Assembly: GCA_964603985.1 (NCBI GenBank)
Contig: CAZRXG010000001.1
Coordinates: forward strand, 241,573-305,572
Direction of reading: 5' to 3'
Source: CAZRXG01 sp964603985
GTDB lineage: Bacteria > Chloroflexota > Anaerolineae > Aggregatilineales > UBA3940
DNA: 64,000 nucleotides
The position numbers and the translations under genes were made by a program. Of this stretch, positions 50,967 through 58,551 are shown piece by piece; the stretch's first letter is position 1, and each line of letters begins with the position of its first letter. Under the pieces are notes generated by a model. The model made no database searches, was not told where the DNA came from, and worked only from the letters and a program-made list of their open reading frames with translations.

Positions 50967-52328
50967 CTACTCCCGTCCCTCCAGAGCGGCCAACAACTCC
51001 TCCGCCTCTTCCACACTGATCTTTCCTTCTTCAAGCATCTGCAGAACCGCGAGACGCTCCTCTTCGGAAATGGGGGCAATGTCGGGGCTGCTGCTGCCAA
51101 TACTCACCTGTGCAGCCCCAAGACTTTCGAGTGCGTGACGCTCGGCACGCCTGACGGCTTGCTCGGCCTTGCGCTGCGCGGCCTCCATGTGACGGCGTGA
51201 CGCGTCGAGATTCGCCTCGACGTGGCTGCGCACGTGGTCCGGTAAGTCTTGCAGCCTGGCTCCGAGTTGCTCTTCGACCCGGGCGGTGATGCTCTCCCAA
51301 CTTGCTGCGAAGTCCTCGTCAAAAGCAGCCGCGAATTCATCCCCCAGGTCGTCGTCGCCGCGCTCCTTGATGATCACACTTCCATCGACGGTGAGGTGAA
51401 CGGTCGCCAGGCCGTCGCCGAGTGTCACGATAGCCTGTTCACCTTCGGAGACCGCCTCAAGTTCTCTGGGCAGGTGAAGGCTCGTTCCGGCCGGCACGAC
51501 GAAGCGGACGCTGGTCCGGGGCGGCACGTGGATGCTCGCGTCACCACCCACCGCATCGAAGCGGGAGACTGTCGCCGGTCGGAAGTTGGTGTGCAGGGAC
51601 AGGTCGCCGCTGATCCCCCCAACCACGAAGCCGGCAGGGACATTGCGGCCCAGCAGATCCCCACCGACGCGTTCGAGTGCAACCGGCCCGCCGACATCGC
51701 GCAGAACCACGTCACCGCCGACGGGGCCAAACGTCACCGCCCCTTCCGCGGTGCGCACGCTTGCTCCACCACCAATGCTGCCGGTTGCCATTTCGGTGAT
51801 CTGGCGGGCGGAGCAGTCGCCCTGTATCCGATCAACCTGGATCAGGCCGGAGGCTTTCCTCACCTGGAGAGTGCCACCCACCGGCCCGGAGATGACAAGC
51901 GAGTTGATAAGCCGGGCAACGCAGTTGCCGCCCACCTCACCGCTGCACCCGACCGGGCCTTCGATCTCCTTGAGTTGCAGCGTGCCCCCGATCACGCCGG
52001 AGATGCTCAGCCCACCAACGCCGTGGACAGTACAATTGCCCTCGACATCTCCCTCAACATGCACAGGGCCTTTAACGTCCCTAATGTCCAGGTCGCCGCC
52101 AACGCCCCGGATCGTGACGCTGCCGCCTGCGGGCATAGAGATGACACCACTGCCGGGCATCTTGTCGATCACAGCCCCGTTGTCATGGATCTCGACATGG
52201 GCGATCTCCAGACCGGAGCCTTCGATTCTGGTCTCTACCCGATCCATCCCACGAATCTGCAGATCGCCAGCACAAGGCTCGATTCTCAGGTAAGGCTCCG
52301 GCCCCAGATCCAGACGTTGACTTGTCAT
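50967..52328 (-). CDS. Repeat-rich protein with beta-helix-like region and C-terminal SHOCT-like motif
   Basis: This roughly 453-residue protein has a long stretch of short repeats with xVxGxVxG(D/G)xxxxxVxG rhythm (residues about 60-260), suggesting a beta-helix or DUF4097-like fold. A charged coiled-coil region follows (HMEAAQRKAEQAVRRAERHA). The C-terminus carries SHOCT-like EEERLAVLQMLEEGKISVEEAEELLAALE, nearly repeated in its neighbours. There is no signal peptide, so it is probably cytoplasmic. ATG 52328 has GGGAGG five bases away; a GTG at 52343 would overlap DUF2089. The role is unknown. Confidence 0.75.
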   Translation of the reverse strand: MTSQRLDLGPEPYLRIEPCAGDLQIRGMDRVETRIEGSGLEIAHVEIHDNGAVIDKMPGSGVISMPAGGSVTIRGVGGDLDIRDVKGPVHVEGDVEGNCTVHGVGGLSISGVIGGTLQLKEIEGPVGCSGEVGGNCVARLINSLVISGPVGGTLQVRKASGLIQVDRIQGDCSARQITEMATGSIGGGASVRTAEGAVTFGPVGGDVVLRDVGGPVALERVGGDLLGRNVPAGFVVGGISGDLSLHTNFRPATVSRFDAVGGDASIHVPPRTSVRFVVPAGTSLHLPRELEAVSEGEQAIVTLGDGLATVHLTVDGSVIIKERGDDDLGDEFAAAFDEDFAASWESITARVEEQLGARLQDLPDHVRSHVEANLDASRRHMEAAQRKAEQAVRRAERHALESLGAAQVSIGSSSPDIAPISEEERLAVLQMLEEGKISVEEAEELLAALEGRE

Positions 52329-52339
52329 CAGTGCCTCCC

Positions 52340-52729
52340 TCACTCACCGCCCAACACAGCAAGAGCTTCTTCAGAAGTGATCTCGCCGCGTTCCAGCTTA
52401 TCAAGAATCTCGCGGCGTTCGGCTTCCGAGAGACCATCCGACTCGGCGGCGTAGTCGCTGACGACCTCAAAGCCCATCACGCGGATTACCTCATTCAGAC
52501 GCGCACGCACGGTGGGGTAGGAGATCCTCAGTTCTTTCTCCATGCGCTTGATTGTCCCCTCACAGCGAACGAAGGTTTCGACAAAGTGCAGTTGTTCGGC
52601 GTTGAGCCGCGATAGGCGGCCCATTGTGAAGTTGCCTTCGATGGCTGTGCCGCACTGCGGGCATTGCAGCCGCTTGACGCCGAGTGTTTCACCGCAGACG
52701 GGACAGTGGCCGGGCATTGGGTAGACCAT
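52340..52729 (-). CDS. DUF2089 zinc-ribbon/HTH regulator
   Basis: This 129-residue protein has an N-terminal zinc ribbon (CPVCGETLGVKRLQCPQCG), a DUF2089 helical HTH-like region (QLHFVETFVRCEGTIKRMEKELRISYPTVRARLNEV) and a C-terminal SHOCT-like segment (AERREILDKLERGEITSEEALAVL). The family is considered a DNA-binding regulator. It is the first gene of the operon, so it probably controls itself and the downstream proteins. AAGGTG precedes the ATG. Confidence 0.88.
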   Translation of the reverse strand: MVYPMPGHCPVCGETLGVKRLQCPQCGTAIEGNFTMGRLSRLNAEQLHFVETFVRCEGTIKRMEKELRISYPTVRARLNEVIRVMGFEVVSDYAAESDGLSEAERREILDKLERGEITSEEALAVLGGE

Positions 52730-52811
52730 TGTTACACCTTTTTTATAAATTCTTCACAAAACCGAGAAGGCAAATTTTGTTAATGTGTTTATTGAGATTA
52801 TAAATTCAGTG

Positions 52812-52826
52812 ATTGACATTGTCAAT
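52812..52826. repeat. 15-bp palindrome between divergent genes
   Basis: ATTGACA (52812-52818), T, TGTCAAT (52820-52826) is an operator-like palindrome in the divergent region between the DUF2089 operon and the pilin gene. It is a candidate binding site for the DUF2089 regulator. Confidence 0.45.
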
Positions 52827-52866
52827 AACCCGATGAATTTAATTAACGTCCCGGTCGAGACCACCG

Positions 52867-52889
52867 CCCCCCTGGCCGATCAAGGGGGG
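52867..52889 (+). repeat. GC-rich hairpin before the pilin promoter
   Basis: CCCCCCT (52867-52873) pairs with AGGGGGG (52883-52889). It directly abuts the -35 element at 52891 and could influence pilin expression or act as a terminator of upstream transcription. Confidence 0.4.
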
Positions 52890-52890
52890 T

Positions 52891-52919
52891 TTGCTTCATG
52901 CCGATTTTTGTTTTATGAT
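52891..52919 (+). promoter_or_regulatory. Putative promoter of the Flp pilin gene
   Basis: TTGCTT (52891-52896), 17-base spacer, TATGAT (52914-52919), followed about 40 bases later by the pilin start. Confidence 0.55.
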
Positions 52920-52958
52920 GAGGATGTATTTTTTTTATTTATAGAGGATAAGGTCGTT

Positions 52959-53108
52959 ATGTTGTTCTTACCCCATGCAAAGAGGGGACAAGGCCTAGTT
53001 GAGTATGCACTCATATTAATCCTCGTTTCCCTCGTAAGTCTCATACTGCTGATCTTGCTGGCTAAACCTATTGGGGACGTCTATTCTAACGTCATCGAAA
53101 TGATCTAG
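52959..53108 (+). CDS. Flp/Fap-type pilin
   Basis: This 49-residue prepilin has a short basic leader (HAKRG) followed by QGLVEYALILILVSLV: Gly at the cleavage site, Glu5 and Tyr6 of the mature form, then a single hydrophobic helix. These features define Flp pilins of Tad systems. GAGGAT precedes the ATG at 52959; the upstream in-frame sequence to 52785 does not look coding. No tad/cpa assembly genes are in the window, so it is an orphan here. Confidence 0.85.
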   Translation: MLFLPHAKRGQGLVEYALILILVSLVSLILLILLAKPIGDVYSNVIEMI

Positions 53109-53123
53109 ATCGAATAAGCAGCA

Positions 53124-53163
53124 CACAAAAGGCCCGGTTAGCCCGGGCCTTTTGTGCTTTTAG
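53124..53163 (+). terminator. Strong bidirectional rho-independent terminator
   Basis: CACAAAAGGCCCGG (53124-53137) pairs with CCGGGCCTTTTGTG (53143-53156), 5-base loop, with internal T/A tracts that serve both strands. It ends the pilin transcript and probably the recombinase-DUF951 transcript from the other side. Confidence 0.88.
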
Positions 53164-53169
53164 GGGCCA

Positions 53170-53376
53170 TCACCGGGGTTTGATAGCCTCATCACCCCGA
53201 CCGATCAGACGGACACGTCGCTCCAGCTTGCTTCGTGGCATTAATACCAGACGCCCACATCCTTCGCATTTCAGCCCAATGTCGGCCCCAAGACGGTAGA
53301 CGCGCCAGGCGTTCGCGCCGCAGGCATGCGGCTTCTTCAGGGTCAGGATGTCGTCCAGTCGCAGATCAAGTGGCAT
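53170..53376 (-). CDS. DUF951 family protein
   Basis: This 68-residue protein has LDDILTLKKPHACGANAWRV, GADIGLKCEGCGR and LPRSKLERRV-like MPRSKLERRV, the conserved pattern of DUF951 (YyzM-like) with a probable zinc site from His/Cys and CEGC. The function is unknown. It ends the recombinase transcript unit, starting 9 bases after the recombinase stop. Confidence 0.85.
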   Translation of the reverse strand: MPLDLRLDDILTLKKPHACGANAWRVYRLGADIGLKCEGCGRLVLMPRSKLERRVRLIGRGDEAIKPR

Positions 53377-53385
53377 AGCTTTTCC

Positions 53386-54342
53386 CTATTCGGCCCGTAG
53401 CCGCAGTGGATTGTAGTCAACGGCGTTGTCGTCGAGGTCGAGTGTTTCCCCAATGTAATTACTGGTCGTTTGTGGGCTTGCATGCCCCAGCATCAACTGA
53501 ACCTGCTCAATGGCCGCCCCACCCCGGCGGGCCAGCAACGCCGCCGTGCGTCGCAGGTCGTGCGGCTTGACCGGCGGCAAACCCGTCAGGGCTGTGTAGT
53601 GATTGATTAACTTGTAGATGGCGTGGGGCGTCATTCCCTCCCGGTAAGAGAGCACCCTCCCTCCCCTGCTGATCGGGACGAAGACACGCTGCTCCGGATC
53701 GGACGTATCCAGCCCCGCGACCTCACCCCACCTCATCAGCAGACGCCAGAGCCAGACGGGCAGCTTGAGGGTGCGGATGCGCCCGTGCTTGCCCTTGAGA
53801 TTGGCGATCACCTTGTGTCCCTCTAACTCGGTGATGTGTCCCCACGTCAGGTCGCAGATCTCAGAGCGGCGCAGCCCCAACGCCAGCAGCAGGCCAAGAA
53901 TGGCCGAGTCGCGCAAGCCCTTGGGTGTGTCTGCGCCAGGTGTGTTGAGTAACCGGCGGGCCTGCTGGGCGTTCAGGCGAAGCCCCTGGACCTCGCCTCG
54001 TACGCGGGGCGGCTTGACGAGTTCAAGCTGCGGCAGGCCCGCCGCCAGGCTGGGCTCAAGCGCCGCAGCCGTGCGTATCATCCCTTTGATGGTGTTGATG
54101 TGTGCCTGTACCGAGCGCGGTGCGAGATCCTTGTCGTGTTGGAGGTACGCCACGTACTGCTTGAGGTGCGTCACCAGCGGAGCAGCAGGCTGGGCGTTGC
54201 GCCATTCGAGGAAGGCTTTTAGGCGGCTGGCGTAGGCCCGCTGCGTGTTGGGGGCCATACCGGCCAGATACGTATCCACGGCCTGACCAAGCAGTTCGTC
54301 ATCACGATAAACGGGAACGATGGTATGCGGTTCGTCGCTCAT
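53386..54342 (-). CDS. Tyrosine recombinase (XerC/D-like integrase)
   Basis: This 318-residue site-specific recombinase has an N-terminal SAM-like DNA-binding domain (NTQRAYASRLKAFLEW) and a C-terminal catalytic domain with R158 (GLRRSE), K185, H261 and R264 (HDLRR), H287 (LGHAS) and nucleophile Y296. All catalytic residues are present. It could be a chromosomal Xer-type enzyme or an integrase of a past element: it lies 380 bases from a tRNA-Glu gene, a common integration site, with a recombinase-like fragment between. Confidence 0.9.
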   Translation of the reverse strand: MSDEPHTIVPVYRDDELLGQAVDTYLAGMAPNTQRAYASRLKAFLEWRNAQPAAPLVTHLKQYVAYLQHDKDLAPRSVQAHINTIKGMIRTAAALEPSLAAGLPQLELVKPPRVRGEVQGLRLNAQQARRLLNTPGADTPKGLRDSAILGLLLALGLRRSEICDLTWGHITELEGHKVIANLKGKHGRIRTLKLPVWLWRLLMRWGEVAGLDTSDPEQRVFVPISRGGRVLSYREGMTPHAIYKLINHYTALTGLPPVKPHDLRRTAALLARRGGAAIEQVQLMLGHASPQTTSNYIGETLDLDDNAVDYNPLRLRAE

Positions 54343-54465
54343 GGTTATCCGGTGTCTGTTCTGGTGGTGTTTCTACATCAGCAACGGCAGCCGTTTATTG
54401 CGCCGGTCGACATATTCCCTATTTTACCTGTTTACGCCCGGCCAGGCAAAAAGTAACGATATTAA

Positions 54466-54720
54466 CTCATATCGCGACTTACTAGCTGCCAGACACGGTA
54501 TCGTCTGGTCAACCTGACCACCCACCGCCGTGAACTGGCTGACCTGGAGCGCATCATCGAGCGCGTGCTCGCCAGCCTGGACGGCGGGGACGCAGCAAAA
54601 GCCCGGCTGGCGGTCTCGATGTTCATCTCACACATCGAGGTCCAGTCGGGCAAGCCGCCCTACGTGCGGGTGTACTGTACGTTCCTGCACCCCGACGCTG
54701 TCGGGATGCAGGGTTTAGAC
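54466..54720 (+). pseudogene. Fragment resembling the C-terminus of a serine recombinase
   Basis: An open frame beginning after a TAA at 54463-54465 encodes HRRELADLERIIERVLASL and ARLAVSMFISHIEVQSG plus PPYVRVYCTF, which resembles the C-terminal helical tail of large serine recombinases. There is no start codon with a ribosome site and no catalytic domain. The frame runs into the tRNA gene, so it is a remnant at most. The rest of 54343-54724 shows nothing else. Confidence 0.4.
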
Positions 54721-54724
54721 CTAG

Positions 54725-54797
54725 TGCCCCCTAGGGGAATCGAACCCCTGTTTTGGCCTTGAAAGGGCCACGTCCTAGGCCACTAGACGAAGGGGGC
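54725..54797 (-). tRNA. tRNA-Glu (UUC)
   Basis: Read on the minus strand, a 73-base cloverleaf begins GCCCCCTTCG and ends AGGGGGCA. The acceptor stem GCCCCCT/AGGGGGC, the T-arm with GGTTCGATTCC and the anticodon loop CTTTCAA with TTC are intact. CCA is not encoded. Confidence 0.95.
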
Positions 54798-54907
54798 GCT
54801 CACGATTTGCCGCTAAAATTGTACCGCATCGACTGTGGCTGTCAAAATTGTTGCTCGGTGTGCAGGCAGTCTGCCGACACGCCGTCCAGTTGGGCCTCAA
54901 CCCCCGC

Positions 54908-54937
54908 TTGACTTAGAACGCACGTTCCTGCTATAAT
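54908..54937 (+). promoter_or_regulatory. lexA promoter with LexA operator inside the spacer
   Basis: TTGACT (54908-54913), an 18-base spacer and TATAAT (54932-54937) form the promoter. The spacer holds AGAACGCACGTTCC (54915-54928), a perfect GAAC-N4-GTTC match to the Gram-positive LexA box, so the bound repressor would block RNA polymerase. Confidence 0.85.
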
Positions 54938-54963
54938 GTTGACAAATGGAACCCATGTGCTAG

Positions 54964-54977
54964 CGAACACCCGTTTG
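54964..54977 (+). promoter_or_regulatory. Second LexA-box-like site
   Basis: CGAACACCCGTTTG (54964-54977) is a near match (GAAC-N4-GTTT) lying downstream of the expected transcription start and before the lexA ribosome site. Confidence 0.6.
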
Positions 54978-55014
54978 TTCTTGTAGCATTGCGGGAATTT
55001 CTAGGAGAAGTGTT

Positions 55015-55656
55015 ATGGCTGATGTCAAGCTCTCAGCACGCCAGGAAGCCATCCTCGAATTCATCGAGAAGTTCATCATCGAGAATGGCTATCCGCCGAC
55101 CATTCGCGAGATCGGCAAGGCCTGCGGTATCTCGTCCACTTCGGTTGTCAACTACAATCTCAACAAGCTTGAGCGCGAGGGTTTCCTGACCCGTGATCGC
55201 GAGGTTTCGCGGGGGCTGCGCTTAACGGCAATGGCCCAAGACACGAACGTGATCCGCGTTCCGCTGGTGGGTCGCATCGTAGCCAGCGAGCCGGTGCCCG
55301 TTCCCGGCAGCGATTTTGCTATCTTCGGTGAGGACGAGGCCATCGAACTCACCCGCGATATCGTTGGTGGGGGCGAAGACCTGTTTGCCCTGCAGGTATC
55401 CGGCGACTCGATGATCGATGCGATGATCAACGATGGTGACATCGTCATCATGCGCCCTCACCACAACGTGGAGAACGGCGATCTCGTGGCGGTGTGGCTG
55501 CTGGATAGGGAAGAAACGACCCTGAAGCGTTTCTACAAGGAAGGCAACCGGATCCGCTTGCAGCCCGCCAATCCGACCATGGGGCCAATCTACATCGACG
55601 ACATCTCCAATGTGCAGGTGCAGGGACACGTCGTCGCGGTGGTGCGTCAGGTCTAA
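55015..55656 (+). CDS. lexA: LexA SOS repressor
   Basis: This 213-residue protein has an N-terminal winged helix (GYPPTIREIGKACGISSTSVVNYNLNKL-type region, about 26-55) and a C-terminal peptidase with S132 (SGDSM) and K171 (TTLKRF), which carry out RecA-stimulated self-cleavage. The scissile bond region LVGRIVASEP has Ala90-Ser91 in place of the usual Ala-Gly. Its own promoter carries two LexA-type operators, indicating autoregulation. AGGAG precedes the ATG. Confidence 0.96.
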   Translation: MADVKLSARQEAILEFIEKFIIENGYPPTIREIGKACGISSTSVVNYNLNKLEREGFLTRDREVSRGLRLTAMAQDTNVIRVPLVGRIVASEPVPVPGSDFAIFGEDEAIELTRDIVGGGEDLFALQVSGDSMIDAMINDGDIVIMRPHHNVENGDLVAVWLLDREETTLKRFYKEGNRIRLQPANPTMGPIYIDDISNVQVQGHVVAVVRQV

Positions 55657-55735
55657 GCTGGCGTTAGTGCGCCCAAACATATAAATTACCCGGCGACTCT
55701 CAGGCAGAGTTGCTTGGTTTGTGGACTCTACCAAG

Positions 55736-55771
55736 CGTGCAGACTGCTTCGTCTGCACGTTTGTGTTTTTG
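55736..55771 (+). terminator. Rho-independent terminator after lexA
   Basis: CGTGCAGAC (55736-55744), loop TGCTTC, GTCTGCACG (55751-55759), followed by TTTGTGTTTTTG. Confidence 0.85.
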
Positions 55772-55853
55772 TGGTGTGAAGCCGCCCGCAACGCGGTACA
55801 CTTGTAAGGGCTGTGTGCCCGAACAACTCAGAGCAGGACAAAGTGGAGCGTCA

Positions 55854-57227
55854 ATGACCGCTGCTGATCCTCCCCGACCGCCCCTATCCACCGGCAAAAT
55901 CGTACAGACCTGGTGGCCGCTGGCCGCCAGTTGGCTGTTGATGGCGGCTGAGCTTCCCGCCTTGAGTGCCATCGTTGCGCGGTTGTCCGAGCCGGAGATC
56001 AACCTCGCCGCTTACGGTGGTCTCGTCTTTCCCATCTGCCTGATCATTGAAGCGCCGATTATCATGCTGCTTGCTGCCTCGACCGCCCTCAGCAAAGACT
56101 GGGATTCCTATGTGAAACTGCGCCGCTTCATGATGCGTGCCGGTGCGATCTTGACGGCCGTCCATATCCTGCTGGCCGTCACGCCGCTGTACTATGTTGT
56201 CATTGAGGGGGTCATCGGTGCTCCGGCAGAGATCGTCGAACCGGCCCGCGTGGGTCTGATCATCATGACCCCCTGGACGTGGTCGATTGCTTACCGTCGT
56301 TTCAACCAGGGTGTCTTGATCCGCTTTGGCCATTCGCGGGCGGTCGGTTTTGGGACGATGATCCGGCTCACCGCCGACATGATCGTCTCGCTGACGGGCT
56401 ATGCCATCGGGTCGATACCCGGCGTCGTCGTCGCGACCGGTGCCATGGCATCCGGGGTCATCAGCGAGGCAGTCTACGCCGGGATGCGGGTGCGGCCCGT
56501 GCTCCGCGATCAACTCAAAAAAGCACCACCCCTCGAAGACCCCTTGACCTTTCCGGGCTTCATGGCTTTCTATATCCCGCTGGTGATGACTTCATTATTG
56601 ACCATGCTGGTGCAACCCATCGGCAGTGCCGCGGTCAGCCGCATGCCGCTTGCGCTTGAGTCGCTGGCCGTCTGGCAGGTTGTCTCCGGGTTGGTCTTTC
56701 TATTGCGCAGTGGGGGTGTAGCTTACAACGAGGTCGTCGTCACACTGCTGGACGACCCCCAGGCGATCCCCGGCCTACGACGTTTTGCAGCCTGGCTGGC
56801 AGCATCGGGGACGGCCGGATTGCTGCTCATCGTCGCCACGCCGTTGGCTACGCTCTGGTTTGCGCGGGTTTCGGCGCTGGCACCACCGCTGGCCGATCTC
56901 GCCTGCACTGCATTGTGGCTGTTTCTCCCGATACCTGCCCTGAGTGCGCTGCAGAGCTGGTACCAGGGCGCGATCTTGAACAGTCGCAAGACACGCGGCA
57001 TTACCGAGGCCATCGTTGTTTTTCTGCTGACCGCCAGCGCGATCTTGTGGATCGGCGTGGCCTGGGGACGGGTCACCGGCCTGTACGTCGGCGGGGTGGC
57101 TTTCTCGGTCGGCACCTCGATGCAGACGATCTGGCTCTGGCTGCGCAGCCGGTCCGCAATGCGCGCTGTCCAGGAGCGTGACGCGGAGGATACCCGGCTT
57201 CAGAGCGTCGGCGCTCCGGCCCGTTGA
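55854..57227 (+). CDS. Polytopic membrane protein, MATE/MOP-like
   Basis: This 457-residue protein has about twelve predicted helices in two similar halves, resembling the MATE-like branch of the MOP flippase superfamily. It could export a drug or lipid-linked substrate. I do not recognise a specific subfamily. The ATG at 55854 follows GGAG; the in-frame extension up to 55710 overlaps the lexA terminator and is not likely translated. Confidence 0.65.
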   Translation: MTAADPPRPPLSTGKIVQTWWPLAASWLLMAAELPALSAIVARLSEPEINLAAYGGLVFPICLIIEAPIIMLLAASTALSKDWDSYVKLRRFMMRAGAILTAVHILLAVTPLYYVVIEGVIGAPAEIVEPARVGLIIMTPWTWSIAYRRFNQGVLIRFGHSRAVGFGTMIRLTADMIVSLTGYAIGSIPGVVVATGAMASGVISEAVYAGMRVRPVLRDQLKKAPPLEDPLTFPGFMAFYIPLVMTSLLTMLVQPIGSAAVSRMPLALESLAVWQVVSGLVFLLRSGGVAYNEVVVTLLDDPQAIPGLRRFAAWLAASGTAGLLLIVATPLATLWFARVSALAPPLADLACTALWLFLPIPALSALQSWYQGAILNSRKTRGITEAIVVFLLTASAILWIGVAWGRVTGLYVGGVAFSVGTSMQTIWLWLRSRSAMRAVQERDAEDTRLQSVGAPAR

Positions 57228-57324
57228 ACGCGGCACCCGGTGTGTCGTTGTTGCCCTTCTGGGCAGATAAGTATAATCGGTAGCAGGGTTCACTCACGGA
57301 TTCAGGATTATAGTTGAGGTAGAC

Positions 57325-58551
57325 GTGGTGACTGAGGACAAGCACGAGGCTCTTCAGGAAGAGCAAACGCAGGAAATCCCATCCCATCTGCTCGGCGGTG
57401 ACGACCGACCACCCTCATCAATGTTGATGCGCCTGCTGGAAAGTGGGTCCGCCCGGCGCATTCTCGAAGCGCCTGTTGAGGACTTGGGGCTGGCGGAACA
57501 TCTCCCCTTCCCCTTTATGGGGCTGGTTGGGCAGGTCGAGATGCGCATGGCGTTGCTGCTGACGGTGATCAATCCGAACGTGGGGGGCACGCTGCTCATC
57601 GGGCCGCGCGGCACCGGCAAGACGACCGCCGCGCGCGGGTTGACCGATCTGCTGCCTTTTGTCGAACACAGCACATGCCTGTACGGCTGCATGCCCGAAG
57701 ACTACGAGGCCCTGGGACGTGATGGTGTCTGCGAGGACTGCGCGGCCAAGTTGGAGGCCGGTGAGCGGATTACCCGCACCGAGCCTGTACGCCTGATCGA
57801 GCTGCCACTCAACGCCCGGCTGGAAGATGTCGTCGGCGGCATCAACGAGCGGATCGCCCTGCAGCAGAATCGCATCCGCCTGGAGCGTGGGCTCCTGGCC
57901 CGCGCCGACCAGAACCTTTTGTACGTCGATGAAGCTAACCTGCTCGACGACAAAATCGTAGATGCCATCCTCGACGCCGCTGCCCAGGGGCATTACACCG
58001 TGCGGCGTGGGCCGATGCGCGCCACTTACCGCTCGCGTTTTGTCCTGATCGGCTCGATGAACCCTGAGGAAGGCAACCTGCGCCCTCAGATCCTGGACCG
58101 TTTTGGCCTGCGGGTGGTGGTCACCGGCCTGGCAGTCCCCGAAGATCGCCTGCTGGTCTATAAGCGCGTGCGCGAGTTCCGGGCCAACCCCCGTGCCCTC
58201 ATACAGGCGTTCGACCTGGATACCTTCTACGCCCGCGAGGATGTCATCACGGCACGGGAGTTGTTATCTACCGTTGAGCTTTCTGACAAGGCCCAGAAAC
58301 TGGGGCTGCGTCTGGTGCAGGAGCTGGGCATCCACTCCCATCGCGCCGAGTTCACCATGTTCGAGGCGGCCCGCGCCTACGCCGCTGCCGACGGGCGCGA
58401 GGAGGCGACGGTCGAGGATTTGAGGGCAGTTGCGCCGATGGCCTTGCGGATGCGCCGCAGCGAGTTTATCGAGCAGTTTATCGCTACCCAGCAGGCCAAG
58501 GATCAAGAGATCATTGACCCGCTGGACAGACTGAGGGAAGAGTATTCGTGA
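57325..58551 (+). CDS. BchI/ChlI-like AAA+ ATPase
   Basis: This 408-residue AAA+ protein is of the magnesium-chelatase subunit I type. FPFMGLVGQVEMRMALLLTV, Walker A GPRGTGKT (93-100), Walker B LLYVDEANLL (198-207), GSMNPEEGNLRPQILDRFGL and a four-Cys cluster (C118, C122, C136, C139) are visible. No BchD or BchH partner is in the window, so photosynthetic chelatase function is not implied; stand-alone relatives act with VWA-domain proteins. The start is GTG 57325, with GAGG upstream. The next gene overlaps it as GTGA. Confidence 0.87.
   Translation: MVTEDKHEALQEEQTQEIPSHLLGGDDRPPSSMLMRLLESGSARRILEAPVEDLGLAEHLPFPFMGLVGQVEMRMALLLTVINPNVGGTLLIGPRGTGKTTAARGLTDLLPFVEHSTCLYGCMPEDYEALGRDGVCEDCAAKLEAGERITRTEPVRLIELPLNARLEDVVGGINERIALQQNRIRLERGLLARADQNLLYVDEANLLDDKIVDAILDAAAQGHYTVRRGPMRATYRSRFVLIGSMNPEEGNLRPQILDRFGLRVVVTGLAVPEDRLLVYKRVREFRANPRALIQAFDLDTFYAREDVITARELLSTVELSDKAQKLGLRLVQELGIHSHRAEFTMFEAARAYAAADGREEATVEDLRAVAPMALRMRRSEFIEQFIATQQAKDQEIIDPLDRLREEYS

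Noticed and set aside
54565..54762. Reading frame ending in PPRGIEPLFWP
   Set aside because: The last 13 codons are a translation of the tRNA-Glu gene read backwards, a well-known annotation artefact.
55710..55853. In-frame 5' extension of the MATE-like gene
   Set aside because: It overlaps the lexA terminator, and a good ribosome site with ATG lies at 55854.
57325..58551. Evidence of photosynthesis from a BchI-like gene
   Set aside because: Stand-alone BchI-like ATPases are common in non-phototrophs and no other chlorophyll gene is present.
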